Assembly: GCA_027579435.1 (NCBI GenBank)
Contig: JANBPK010001041.1
Span: 62,001-126,000, forward strand
Reading direction: 5' to 3'
From: Candolleomyces eurysporus
Taxonomy: Eukaryota; Basidiomycota; Agaricomycetes; Agaricales; Psathyrellaceae
DNA length: 64,000 nucleotides
Within the stretch, counting starts at the first letter, position 1. Each line of letters starts with the position of its first letter. Positions 26,208-37,608 of this stretch are shown here, one piece after another. Made by a program: the position numbers and the translations under genes. Below the pieces are notes generated by a model. That model ran no database searches. It saw only the letters and a program-made list of their open reading frames with translations, and was not told the origin of the DNA.

Positions 26208-29200
26208 TGAGGCAGAGTGGGTCGCGACGGCGCATGAAGGGCGTTATGTTTAAATAGCAAACGGAACACGTGCAAAGGGGGACAGGAATCGGAAGAGGCG
26301 TCGGACGATGCCAAGAAGGGTGGAGAACAGATCGGACAGCTATTAGCGATCTTGAGATCTCGATTACCGCAATAGGCAGACTCACCCGTAAGTCCGTAAG
26401 GTCGATGATATGTAGGATCCTTCGTCAAGGATACCGAAGCAAAATATACGAGAGGTTTGGGAAGGGGGTAGGGGTATTCTCGGGAGCTGCTGCTTGAAGA
26501 GAGGCGACCTGAGGGATGAGAAGAGGGCCCACAAAGGCTGAGCTTTTATATGTTTGCGCCTTGATGTACACTTCACTTTATAAAGTAATTTTGATTTTGG
26601 CAATTCTGAAAAGTGGTGGATTGTTTCACCTCGGGATTGTAACCGAGGCACTTTTTCGTGAGAACTGCTCCCAATTAAGGTGAAAGGAGTAGGTAAGCAT
26701 CCTGTTTTTAGCATGTCTTCCCTAACACGGTGAAAACAGACTTACAGCACTCGCAATCACCCCAGATGGGAAATTTGTGTGATTGGGGCGGAGGCACTTT
26801 TATAAATTACCTATTCAAAACAAAGAAGGCGCTCAGAGCGGGGGGCGGGAAGAAAGATTAGGTATACACGTCGGCCGTGCCTCCTGGTACCAATACAGTG
26901 AACAGTGATACGCAATTCTCGTCCCCGCCGGCTAGAGATTTGCATTGAATGGTAACTTGATGAACCTAATCGGGCGAGTGAATCTTTCTTAGGGAGCCAG
27001 ATCTAAAACGAAACTGGGGCACTCTGTGGGGAGATGTTGACCGTGGCAATGGTAGACATCGGGGGCTGCGACACGTCGAATGCGGGCGAGTTGTAGGTCC
27101 ACCGCCGGAACTTCCCGAAAAGGCAGGCACTCACCCCTTCCCAACCCACTGGCAGATTGTGGCAGCCTCAATTCAACATTTTTTCGTCAAAGACTGCACA
27201 TACCTGCACACAATGGTAGTAGCATGATGTGAAATACCTAGAAAAGCATGCTACAGAATGAACTGGTATTTGTTTTCTTTTAAATTCTGCGTTTAGGACC
27301 CAACACAAATCACCCACATCGTGATGGAGCCATGTTTCGATGTTTCCGCGCCCCTGGTATAATGACACCATCGAACTCATGCCATAGACAATAGTACTAC
27401 TGTCATCATAGCCTTAGCCAATCGCCTCAGTACTAGTGTAGACTGAATACTGATTCGTGCCGAGTATCAGTTTAATTTCGAGCTCCCAGTCATTTAGGTG
27501 CTCTTGAACAAGAGCAACAGACGGGTTCAGATAAATTTCGTAAGGATCTTTCTCATGACAATGCTTCCTGTCTTGAAAAGGAGGCAAAAAGTCACGACGG
27601 CCGCTGTGTCTAGTGGCGTTGATACCGTGATGCGGGGACCCACAAGTGTGCTCACAAGAGCACAAGGGACTTTCGAGATGCACATTGCACGCCTTGGTCA
27701 GCAACGTCCGCTCCCGCGCAATATAATTACAATAAAATCTATGTCGACTTCACTTGGGTACTGACGGCAGGGAAACTACTAGCAGAAACTCATCCCAAGC
27801 CTGAATCAGCGTGTATCTTCTCAAAACTGACGGTCTCGCAAGAGAATGAGCAGATGGCGCGTTGCAAAGCTACCTGGGGCGTTGATTGTCAGAGAGTTAA
27901 GGTTATACAACGGCCAGTCATCAAATCACCGTAGCCTGAACCTGAACGCATTTTTCTCGCCGGTTGAAAATCTACTCAATGCAAGACAAGAATCGTGCCT
28001 GGTATTGGTAGGCAATCGCCTTTCCCTGTTTATTACCGATCAGACAGCTCCATAACTACATACGTCTCCTCCTTCACTAAGACAACACCCGAGGTCAGCC
28101 TCAATGTTAACGTTATCTGAGGAACCCGCTGCTTCCCTCGATCGTGCGGGCAGCTTGCGAAGGTAGATCGAACCTGGGTCTATGAATCTCTTCTTGGCGT
28201 CCGAATGCACACACGCGGACTTTACTTTCTTAGCATAATGGTTGCAGCTTCTGGCAGTAGAGACCAAGCCCACTCAGCGGCTTAAAATTTTGCCATTCTA
28301 CCTTTCAATCTGGGGTAGATCTCTTGCCAGTGTGCCCGTGCCGACCAAGTCACCAGATAACCACGCCTTCTCTCTCGGACCGTTCCATTGCCTCAAGGCC
28401 TACAGGCGGAATAAATTACCGGATAGAGGTGGTAAGTATTAACATACTTCGCATTTAGGCCTGACAAAAGGAGACTCGGCGATCCCTCTATGAGCGCTAT
28501 TGGTATCCGCCAGAATCCTGCTCGTCGGCTGCACTGGTGAATGGAGATCAGACAAAGAGATGTATCTTGATCTACCTGAAACCTCTTAAGGAAGTTCCTC
28601 CTAGCACTCATTCCACCGTGTATTTACTTTCTCCAAGTATATTTCCGATATACACACTAGCACAGCCCGAGCATCTTTCCCAACACTGACACACTTCCTC
28701 TGCCAATAGTCTGTCAACGTCAAACTCGTCGCAAAGATTGGCGGATCACAGTATTTTCCAGCTCCTATTGTATTCAAAGAACGGCCTGGATAAAGAACAA
28801 AGAAGCAATATCATCTAACAACGATGAAACACTTAATAAGCGCTCAGGGACTATGGGGGCAGTCGATTGATAGTACGACCTCCCCTTTCGAAAAAAAGGA
28901 CAAGATTCTTTGAGCAGGACCCCCAATTGCCAAAAGGGTCGAATAGAATTCGAAGGTAAAAAATTGGACGCAGATATCATCACGGTGTGGGGGTGATGAT
29001 TGACTCTGTCACAGCATTGGCCAGATATGTGGGGGCTTTTGCGATCCTCGGCTTTACCGAAATCCTTGGACGCGAATTCACGTATGTTGTTGGAGATTCC
29101 GCCTTGTAAGCATGTCGATTAGTTCTCTAATGCAAGAGAGGGGAGAGGCGAGGTCGACACGTGTCGATCATGATTCGGCGATATTATTATCAGTGATAGT

Positions 29201-29658
29201 CAATGAAGAGCCGAAAAGCCGAAGGGTCAAGATAAGATAACAATGGTCAAGATTTATATTCAAGAGTACGCGCAGAAGTGTTGAGAGTATATCGATACAG
29301 GAACTTCCAATGAGGTGAGGGAGCGAGAAAAGAGAGATACAGAAACTGCGACGGAGAAGGAGATTGACTGTACAGTGGAAGAAATACAAGCAGAACCAAG
29401 GGAAGTAAGGCAGAAAGAAAGTGGAATCTATCGTGCCCTTTGAACTAGCGAGGTGGAAGGAGTAAGAAATAGACGCAGACACAGTGAAAAGAGCCATCTA
29501 ACTACAAAACATGAAAACAATCCAAAGAGAACAGGACCCACGATGGTGGATGAAGGTTGTTATGGAGAGAAGCCGTGTGAAGCAGGTCAAGGGATGGAGA
29601 CGGAGAGCAAGAGAGAAGACGAGAAAGAATAAAATTAAGGTGCCCAGAAGCGGCACAT
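26208..29658. other. 3.4 kb without a recognisable gene
   Basis: Only short open frames without family motifs occur (for example 27414-27704 - and 27498-27764 +). The first few hundred bases are probably the forkhead 5' leader. I found no similarity to the duplicated segments elsewhere in the window. A long non-coding transcript or a decayed gene is possible. Confidence 0.4.
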
Positions 29659-30469
29659 CTAGGGAATGATATTATGAATTTCTCCCTCCTGGATTCGAAT
29701 TTCGACGACCTCAACCTCGTAGTCCGTCATAGCAGAATTAGTCGAGGAGGCTGACGTAGAAAGGAACCCTCTAGAGTTCGGCGGAGAAGTGGAAGCAATG
29801 TCTAGTAGATACTTTGCGTAAGTTGACTGCGTGCCCAAGAAAATGGGGAGGACTTACATCGATCCTTGATGTATGGGGGGACAAAGAGATCCTGATGCAA
29901 CAACGCGTTAGCCATGAGCTCCTGACGATCGACCTCCAGTCCAGACCCACCTGATTCCACACGAATCCCTGGCTCCTCTGGATAGTCAAGATAGGTCGAA
30001 GGGTATAGGTAGGTTGACGTCTCTTCTTCGCATGGCGTCTATTACGGGTGTGCTGGGGTTCTGGTTCTGGGTCCACCGCCTTCTGCTTCCCCTTCACATC
30101 CTTCTGCTGCTGTTGCTGCGCTTCTCTCGCACTGGCATCATCTTCACCCATTTCCATCTCCATCTCGAGATCATCGTCCTCCGCATTGTGGATATTGCCG
30201 TTGTCGCCGTTCACAGTGCCGGACCTGGCATCAGAGGTGGGGTTGGGGTCGATTCCCATCTCTTCCGAATCTGACTCATCGTGATGAGAGACAGCGTTCA
30301 CGTAGTCTTCGTCGTCCTCCGAGCACGAGCCACCTGAGTCGCTATCCGAGTACTCCTCGTCTTCGTAGCGGATCTGCTCATAGCACGCCCATGTCGGAGG
30401 TGACGCTGCCCTGCCGATGTTGCGTCGGCGAAGGTAGAACGAGTTGGCTGTAGCTTGGGTGCTGCTCAT
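29659..30469 (-). CDS. Acidic protein of unknown function
   Basis: First exon starts MSSTQATANSFYLRRRNIGR, then PTWACYEQIRYEDEEYSDSD and long Asp/Glu stretches. A poly-Gln run, a basic KGKQKAVDPE linker and HAKKRRQPTYTLRPILTIQR precede GFVWNQ. Short exons then appear to add DLFVPPYIKDR and, after another intron, IASTSPPNSRGFLSTSASST and TDYEVEVVEIRIQEGEIHNI, stop at 29659-29661. The acidic then basic layout suggests a nuclear protein. I recognise no family; the last exon joins are inferred from splice-site consensus. Confidence 0.6.
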
Positions 30470-30807
30470 CGTTCGCGACGTTCGAGTGTCGATTTGTTGA
30501 TAGAGATATTAAGTTTCCTGGGCGATAATTGTATATGGACCTGGTGGTGGTGGTTTGAGAAAGAGAAGGGAATGCGGAGACGTCGAGGCGATGTGTGATG
30601 GTGTGACGCCTTTCATAAAAGGAAACTGCTATAATCTATTTTTGGACCCACTACGACATCCACCAAAGCCCGGAATGGAGGTCATACAGGCCCGCAGACG
30701 TAAATTGGGACGGAAGGGTTTGAGACCACCGTGACCCAACCATAGTCGTCGCTACCAGAGTAATGATTCCGAATGAGAGGACTAGTACTATTACAAGAAC
30801 ATCAATC

Positions 30808-33137
30808 TCAACCCAACATCTCCCAAAGTGCGTCGTCAATCTCCTTATCCCTACTCTCCTTGCTCTTCATCGTCTTTTCCTTCGACTTGAGCTGGGTCTC
30901 GGGTCTTCCTGTTGAAACCTCGCGGGTCTCGGTCCTGTCGCGGTCTTTCGGAGGAGCCGACTTGCTCGCACTACTCGCACTTCCATTAGCAGAACCAGCT
31001 CCGCCGCCACCGCTACTACCGGGAGAACCCTGGGTTCCTTCCCTCTCTGTTCTCTCTTTCTCCTTGAGCTCCCGCAACTCTCTTTCTCGTTCTTTCTGAG
31101 CCTCAGTCTCCCGCATGAGGACGTAGGTGGGCGTCTGATAAGGCTTGTAGTCAAGGTGCCGTTTGACGTAGAAGCACATATAAGCGTTTGAATTGAGACA
31201 CTCGGCTTGTGTTGTATGGGTGACCCTAGGTAAAATAGTCAACTAGGCGGGTCAGAGATTGATAGCGAACGCTAGCGTACTTGTCGTCATCGAAGCGATA
31301 CCACTGCAAACAGTGAGATGAGGGAGTTAACAATCAGAAGGAGACAACCACACCTCATCCTCGAACCTCGCATAGTTGGTGTAATGCCCATTATCGATCT
31401 GGCCTTCGTGGTTGATGACAGCAAAGAGGTCGTACTCATAGAGAGCCTCTGGTCCAGGATACCTAGAGTGGAGATGAGTACGACGTTCAAACGGGCAAAA
31501 GAGCACTGACGAGAAAGGTACTCCGGCACCAGGCCCGGTGGGGTTCTCCTTCTCCATCTGGTTCATCACCATCGTCGTGTACGCCGCCATGTTGATCGAG
31601 GACGGAAAGCGCACTGGTACATCAATCTTCCGCGCTGAAGACTTGTCGTTCGTCTTATGTTCAAAGCGCTGTACACATCTATGAGCTACGTATCTCGACC
31701 AATTTGACACACCGCACCTTGAACTGGAAACTGAGTACAGCGGGTAACTTGCGGATGCTGAGGCGCTTGCTTGCTTCCTGTTCAATTTAGCCACTTATAA
31801 GACGAACGTTGACGAGATACCCACAGCTCCGCGTACAGGAGATCCTTTGCCACATTTACTGCAGGAATACTCTTTGGGTCCCAGCCTTTCTGGCTGAGTG
31901 AATCTGCGCAAGCAGCCTTCGAGCGTATTGTCCCCAACCGTCTCCCCGGCCTTTCCTTTCAGCTCGAGACTGATGTCTAGCGTGGGGTCGACCGTGCTGT
32001 TCGTATTACCGCATTTTTCGCACTTGACATCGCTTTGAAGTTGCCCCGCAAAGGTGTTGTGGATGATACAGTTGCACGAAACGTTCGTTGAGCCGCGAGA
32101 CGTGGAGTGAATCTGATTCAGCACGGTGATGAATGATTCGTGCGCGTCCTGCTGCGCATACCCCGAGAGTTCGGAAGATGCCTTCCAGAGCGTGTACAGA
32201 AATCCAGTTGGGCCGTAGGGTGAGTTGTCCTCCGAGTAGATCTACCAACAATCAATCGACAAGTTTCCCTCGATGAAGAGCTACCACGTACCTCGGTGAA
32301 CAGCTTATCCATCTCACAACATGTACAGTTATCCAGTTTACAGTTCCGCCAATTATGCTTGTCCGCGAGGAAATAGTCGCGCAGCAAAGGGTTGTGAAGC
32401 AGGCATTGCAACACTGCGTTCAGGAAACACGTTTGGCCAAGGTTGATGAGGCCTCTTCGACTTTGACATGGTAGTGATATTGAGCCTTCCAAGGCCGAGT
32501 TGTCCTTGTCCGTAGGTGTCCAGGGCGTGTACCGTTCGCGCAGCTTCTGGGATTCTGGCTCAAGTTGTGAGGCAGAACGTAGAGAAAAGATGGATGAAAG
32601 TGACCTTGAAATTTGGTTTCCTTCTCCTCCGCACCAATCACTGTCCTAACACATAGTTCGTCCATCGAAGGGTCGTATATGAAGTCGGCACATTGGGAAC
32701 AATAGAGTCTCCCAGACTTGGCATCCGCACCTCAACGCATCTAGTCAGTACCAAAACCGCAATCAGAGACGATAAAACATACAAAAGGTATGATTCGACT
32801 GCCTGAGATGGTTCACCGCATGCCCATTATCCCAACAAAATGCCAAATCGCAATGCAAGCACGCAAACGGCCTCGAGAGTGCTAGCTCACACGTCCCACA
32901 GCTCGGTGGGGCTATCTTGAGATGACCGGTAGGATCGAGTACGGCAAGGTTAGCATTCCCAAGCAACAATATCCAAAGTCTAATGGCACTCACCCGTCTC
33001 CGTTTAGGCGCTCGAACGGCCTGTGAGCGGTGCACATTCCAGGCCAAGATTTGCTTGTATCTGGGGAAGATGGCTTCACCAAAGTTTTCCGAGAGTTCCG
33101 CGGAGATATGAGGGCACGTTGAGGTCTCCAAGGCCAT
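30808..33137 (-). CDS. UBP8: UBP8/USP22-type SAGA ubiquitin protease
   Basis: Deubiquitinase of the SAGA DUB module acting on monoubiquitinated histone H2B. Starts at ATG 33135-33137 (MALETSTCPHISAELSEN), the first in-frame ATG. ZnF-UBP: CGTCELALSRPFACLHCDLA, FCWDNGHAVNHLRQSNHTF, LYCSQCADFIYD. USP domain: catalytic Cys box RRGLINLGQTCFLNAVLQCL (about 32420), YAQQDAHESFITVL, zinc-binding CEKCGNTNST and CSKCGKG, FKRFEHKTNDKSSARKID, and the His box GQIDNGHYTNYARFEDEWYR. A charged tail ends DALWEMLG at 30808. About nine introns. All catalytic residues are present; this is the functional copy of which 34.8-35.8 kb is a defective duplicate. Confidence 0.92.
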
Positions 33138-33517
33138 GTCCTCCTCACAGCCTGTGGATAAGGGTCGTTCGATCGGTGTTCGTAGTTGGGCTCGGTAGGG
33201 AGCAAGGACAAGGGACCGGCCCGTGATGCGCCGTCCAACGTTGCGATTGCTTGGAATCAAGGGCAAAACCAAACAATGACGCGCTAGATCACATTGGTCC
33301 CGCCCTCGGTATCGGACCTCTCGAACAATTGATTCACATCCTTATGCGAAGTGGGAATTCCGGAGTATCGTAGCAAACACGCACATACAACATCTGAATT
33401 TCCACCACAGTACAAATACAACAATATATGAGTTATTGAACTTATTTATGTCCAGACTCCAGAGGCGCAACTTCAAAAAGTCCCTTTCCAGCGGTTGCCC
33501 GAAGGCACCCTCATCAG

Positions 33518-34157
33518 CTAATCAATGGTGATCGGGATGAACCGCCAAATTGGAACATCGACGTCAGGAACGATAGGGTAGGGCCTTATAACGAGCTGTT
33601 GAATGTACATCAGTATCAGAGGTCGAGGGCGTTATCGGTGAAATGCTTGCAGACTCACATCTCCTTGCTCGACAATAACCGCCAAGGTGACGCCGATAGG
33701 TTGATTCGGGAGAGAAATCCTTGAGAAGCACGAGCAAAAGTTAGTTGGGACGGAACAGCAGGCAAGGTAGTCGAACAAACAAGTATGTATCGCCTTCACG
33801 TCTCTGAATATCCCAGGTCTTGACGGCTTCGGTGAGTAAGACAGGTTCATCAGGCCTAGGATGGTCTTCGGCACGGCCCCAGCCGCGAGGAATAGGACTG
33901 AAGCCAGGCGAGATAATCATGTATTGGTCCTCATGATCAGGGGCACGGACAACCCTCCACTGTCCAAATTCGATTCAGCGGTAAGAAAGCAGGACAAAGG
34001 GGAATGGCATACTTCATGGATGAATTGCGGCGGTACAGGTTGGGACAAGGGAATGGCTCGGACAGGCGTCTGGTTTTCTATACCCACAGCAAGGTCGGGA
34101 AGGGCCCCTGGAGGGGGGGGCGGTTTCAATGCGATAGATGCCGGGTTTGAGTGTCAT
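33518..34157 (-). CDS. Cospin-like (I66-like) protein C, frameshift in G run
   Basis: Begins MTLKPGIYRIETAPP. The normal frame then continues PGALPDLAVGIENQTPVRAI, SQPVPPQ, and after introns the W-starting exons equivalent to copy D, ending at TAG 33518-33520. An 8-base run (34113-34120, G on +) has one base more than needed when aligned with copy D, so the start and the rest are in different frames. This is either a true null allele or a homopolymer error. Everything else, including splice sites and promoter, looks intact. Confidence 0.55.
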
Positions 34158-34230
34158 GTCGATTGCAGAAGTAGAAGAGTACTCAGGCTGAATAGACAAG
34201 CGACTAGATGGTTGGGGAGTTCTCCTCGAG

Positions 34231-34251
34231 CCCAAAGCGAGCCCTTTTATA
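34231..34251 (-). promoter_or_regulatory. Core promoter of I66-like gene C
   Basis: Reverse complement of TATAAAAGGGCTCGCTTTGG, 74 bp before the start of gene C. Same sequence as before A, B and D. Confidence 0.75.
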
Positions 34252-34790
34252 ACTTTTGGGAAATACAAATCTTAATCGAGATAAACCCGTCGTCGGTTTG
34301 GAGCCGAGGAGCTAAAGCACCGCATTCATCTTTGGTATAGAACCCTGCTCTAGCAGCAAGGCGTATACCTCATGTGAGACTCTGTGCGGCTTCGAGAACA
34401 TTCCTCTTGACGCCAGTGGGGTCCCATGGCCACTGCGGGAGGTCCATAACTGACGTCCGGGATGGATAGATGCTCATTTCCCATGAGAAAGGCAAAGAAC
34501 GAATCGATACGATAGAGCTGCTCCTCTGTACGAGGCTTCCATTCGAGGATAAAGGTGCACAAGCTACTGCTCGATTTCCAGCTTTCCGTTGAGGTCTTCT
34601 AGCCCCAAGATCTTAGGAGGGAGATGAAGCACTGCGGGAGCCTTTCTAAAGCATCGAAACAAACACGCGGGTATATTACGTTCAAGTTCCTGGGGGATTC
34701 CGTCGAACCTGTCACAATCAGCCCGCAACTCAGGGGAAGCGAACAGATTCTTGCCAATGGAAGATTGTTCGCAGCGTAAGTCGACTTCCG
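34252..34790. other. Duplicated upstream flank of I66-like gene C
   Basis: No gene recognised. The stretch aligns with 37609-38170 upstream of gene D with scattered indels. Confidence 0.5.
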
Positions 34791-34794
34791 ATTG

Positions 34795-35841
34795 CATTGC
34801 ATGGGGGACCCTACGTAAAACAGCCAACTAGGCGCGTCCGCGATCGAGAGCAAATGTTAGCGTACTTGTCGTCACCGAAGCGATACGACTGCAAACAGAG
34901 TAAAAATGATAGAGCTCATATCTAGACAACGACACCTCATCTTCGAACCTCACATAATTGGTGTAATGCCCATTGTCGATCTGGTCTTCGTCCTTGATGG
35001 CAGCAAAGAGGTCGTACTTGTATGGAGTCTCTGGTCCAGGATACCTAGAGTGGAGATGAGTACGACACTCGATTGAACGGGCAAGAGAGAACTGACGAGA
35101 AGGGCACCCCGGTGCCAGGCCCGGTGGAGTCTATCTCCCTCATCACCGTCGTCGTGTATGCCACCATGTTGATCGAGGACGGAAATCTCACTGGTGCAAT
35201 TTTCCGCACTGAGGAGTTGTTCTTCTTGTGTTCGAAGCGCTGTATACCTCTTTGAGCTACGCATCTTGACCAATTTAACTAGAACGTACGGAAAAGATGA
35301 ATGAAAGTGTCTACGAAATTGAGTCTCCTTCTCAGCACCAATCGCCGTCTTGACACATAGCTCGTCCATCGAAGGGCCTATTATAAAGTCAGCACATTGG
35401 GAGCAATCGAGTCTCCTAGACTTGGCATCCGCACTTCAACGCATTTAGTCAGTACCCAAGACACAATCATGGACGATGAAAAATAGAGAAGGTATGATTC
35501 GACTGCCTCAGGTGGTTCACTGTGCCCATTATCCCAACAAAATGCCAAATCGTAATGCAAACACGCAAACGGCCTCGAGAGTGCCAGCTCACACGTCCCA
35601 CAGCTCGGTGGAGCTATCTTGAGGTGACCAGTAGGATCGAGTACGGCAAGCTTAGCATTCCCAAGCAACAATATCCAAAGTCTATTGGCACTCACCCGTC
35701 TCCGTTTAGGCGCTCGAACGGCCTGTGAGCGGTGCACATTCCAGGCCAAGATTTGCTTGTATCTGGGGAAGATAGCTTCACCAAAGTTTTCCGAGAGTTC
35801 CGCGTAGATATAGGGGCACGTTGAGGGGTTTCCAAGGCCAT
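34795..35841 (-). pseudogene. UBP8 pseudogene, catalytic Cys region deleted
   Basis: Aligns to UBP8 from its start (MALETP at 35841) to the exon after the His box. A 2-base insertion just after the start (AACCCCT instead of GACCT) and a 2-base deletion in the zinc finger at CWDNGH both shift the frame. One zinc-finger Cys is Tyr (FACLHYDLAF). About 865 bases are missing at 35280, joining the equivalent of 31707 to 32572, which removes the catalytic Cys box and much of the USP core. It cannot encode an active enzyme. Confidence 0.88.
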
Positions 35842-36002
35842 GTCCTCCTCACAACCTGTGGATGAAGGTCGTTCGATTGGTGTTCGTAGTTGGGCTCGGT
35901 AGGGAGCAAGGACAGGGGACCGGCCCGCGATGCACCGTCCGATACTGCGATTACTTGGAATAAGTAAAGGGCATAACCCTTGAAGCCGGCTGAGCCGCAA
36001 CG

Positions 36003-36599
36003 CCCGCTACTTGGAATCGGGAGGTCGTTCAAATATATAATGAAATATCAGAAAGCATGATTACCACATCTACTATGAATCCACGGATGTTAGAAAGTAA
36101 GAAGAAAAAAAACATCAATCACTTGTATCGTACGCCATGAATCAAATGTCTTCCTCTTCTACGTCCCCCTCTCGCCTAGCCATTCGCTTCGGCAAAACAT
36201 CTCCATTCCGCACCTGTGGAACAGCAGCCAACGCTTTCTTTGCTACGTAGTTCGTAATGTAGTACGCCACTCTGAAAGTAAGGGGTAAAGTAGCGTGTTG
36301 AACAGCGTCAAAAGGGGGTGTCGTTCCGGCTGGTCACGTCGAGGTTAGCGTGGGGGAACGCGTTGGTCCCTTGATCGTTATTCCGCTGGAAAAGGTGGCG
36401 ACGAGAACAGGCCAGCTTTTATTATTTTGGGAATATGTGTAATTTCTAGGTCGATGTATAAAGGATACGTTGATGTTTATTTGCACATAGAGGTGGATGT
36501 GGATGTTGAAAATGTGGGAATGAGTTACTAGGTAAAGTNAAAAAATGCTGATTAAGCACAAGGAGTGGGGTACTAAAGACCCGCTACTAAAGTAGCGGG
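36003..36599. mobile_element. Inserted segment bounded by CCCGCTACT
   Basis: Absent from unit 1, where the sequence passes directly from the UBP8 upstream flank to GGGCAAAACC. CCCGCTACT occurs at 36003-36011 and again at 36580-36588. At the right edge it forms a perfect 9-bp hairpin with AGTAGCGGG (36591-36599). TACTTGGAAT is also repeated at 35952 and 36008. The direct repeats could be a target duplication or microhomology. No transposase is present, so this is a non-autonomous insertion or a captured fragment. The N at 36539 abuts six A's. Confidence 0.45.
36142..36271 (-). CDS. Possible 3' exon of a captured small gene
   Basis: Within the insertion, an open frame after a good acceptor (TTTCAG) reads VAYYITNYVAKKALAAVPQV and ends MARREGDVEEEDI, stop at 36142-36144. 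Upstream at about 36350-36410 the frame WPVLVATFSSGITIKG could be its partner exon. Together they would look like a small one-membrane-segment protein, perhaps mitochondrial. I cannot name it, and it may be a gene fragment. Confidence 0.25.
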
Positions 36600-36875
36600 C
36601 AAAACCAAGCAATGACGGCGCTAAATCAAATTGCTCCCGCCCTCCCTCGAATTAAGCATCGGACCTCTCGTATGCCAAGGGAACATTGACTCAGATGCTT
36701 ATGCGAAGTGTGAATTCCGGAGTATCATAGCAAACACGCATTACAGCACATACAACTTCTGAATTTTCAACACAGTACAAGCACAACAATGTATGCGTTA
36801 TTGAATTTTTCATGTCCAGAAGGCGCAACTTCAAAAGGTTCCTTTCCATCGGTTGTCCAAAGGCACCGGCATCAG

Positions 36876-37514
36876 TTAATCACTTCTGATTAAGATGAGC
36901 TGCCAAGTAGGAACCCTGATGCCAGGAACAATCGGGTAGGGCCTTGTAACGAGCTGTTGAATGTACATCAGTGTCGAGGTCGAGGGCGTTATCGGTGAAA
37001 TGCTTGCAGACTCACATGCCCTTTCTCGACAGTAACCGCCCAGGTGGCACCGGGAGGTTGATTCGGGACCGAAATCCTTGAAAAAACACGAGTAAAAGTC
37101 AGTTAGGACGGAACAGCAAGCAAGGTGGTCGAACAAACTCGTATGTATCGTCTTCATGTCTCCGAATGTCCCAGCTCTTGACGGCGTCGGTGAGAAGGAC
37201 AGGTTCATCAGGCCTAGGATTGTCTTCCGGGCGGCCCCAAGCGCGAGGACGAGGACTGAAGCCAGGCGAGATAATAAGGTATTGGTCCTCATGATCAGGG
37301 GTACGGACAACCCTCCACTGTCCAAACTAGATTCAGCAGTAAGAAAGCAGGACAAAGGCGAATGGCGTACTTCCTGGATGCCTTGCGGCGGTACAGGTTG
37401 GGGCAAGGGAAAGGCCCGGACAGGGGTGTAGTCGTCTATCCCTACAGCAAGGTCAGGAAGAACCCCTGGAAGGGGGGCGGTTTCAATCCGATAGATGCCG
37501 GGTTTGAGTGTCAT
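36876..37514 (-). CDS. Cospin-like (I66-like) protein D
   Basis: Intact four-exon gene. It reads MTLKPGIYRIETAPLPGVLP, DLAVGIDDYTPVRAFPLPQP, VPPQGIQE, then after an intron WRVVRTPDHEDQYLIISPGF, LTDAVKSWDIRRHEDDTY, ISVPNQPPGATWAVTVEKG, and LVTRPYPIVPGIRVPTWQLI, ending RSD at TAA 36876-36878. The RPYPIVPG...PTW ending is the part most like the I66 family (RP..I.P pattern). C and D are closer to each other than to A and B. Confidence 0.62.
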   Translation of the reverse strand: MTLKPGIYRIETAPLPGVLPDLAVGIDDYTPVRAFPLPQPVPPQGIQEVRHSPLSCFLTAESSLDSGGLSVPLIMRTNTLLSRLASVLVLALGAARKTILGLMNLSFSPTPSRAGTFGDMKTIHTSLFDHLACCSVLTDFYSCFFKDFGPESTSRCHLGGYCRERACESASISPITPSTSTLMYIQQLVTRPYPIVPGIRVPTWQLILIRSD

Positions 37515-37587
37515 ATCGATTGCGGAAGTAGAAGAGCGCTCAAGTTGAATAGACAAGCGACTAGATGGTTGGGGTGTTCTGCTTGAC

Positions 37588-37608
37588 CCCAAAGCGAGCC
37601 CTTTTATA
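37588..37608 (-). promoter_or_regulatory. Core promoter of I66-like gene D
   Basis: Reverse complement of TATAAAAGGGCTCGCTTTGG, 74 bp before the start of gene D, the same spacing as for gene C. Confidence 0.75.

Larger units (their letters stand above)
31202..34800 (-). repeat. Tandem duplication unit 1 (UBP8 5' part plus I66 C)
   Basis: Matches 34790-38180 in order: UBP8 exons, upstream flank (33250-33540 vs 36596-36880), I66-like gene, promoter, and the flank to about 34800. The left break falls inside UBP8 near 31202, so the last UBP8 exon was not copied. Confidence 0.8.

Noticed and set aside
26620..26665. tRNA-like stem CCTCGG..CCGAGG
   Set aside because: The loop has eight bases, and no acceptor, D or T arm can be formed around it.
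33138..33272. Longer N-terminus for UBP8
   Set aside because: The extension has no ATG in frame (it begins at TTG) and would lie ahead of the usual short N-terminus of this family.
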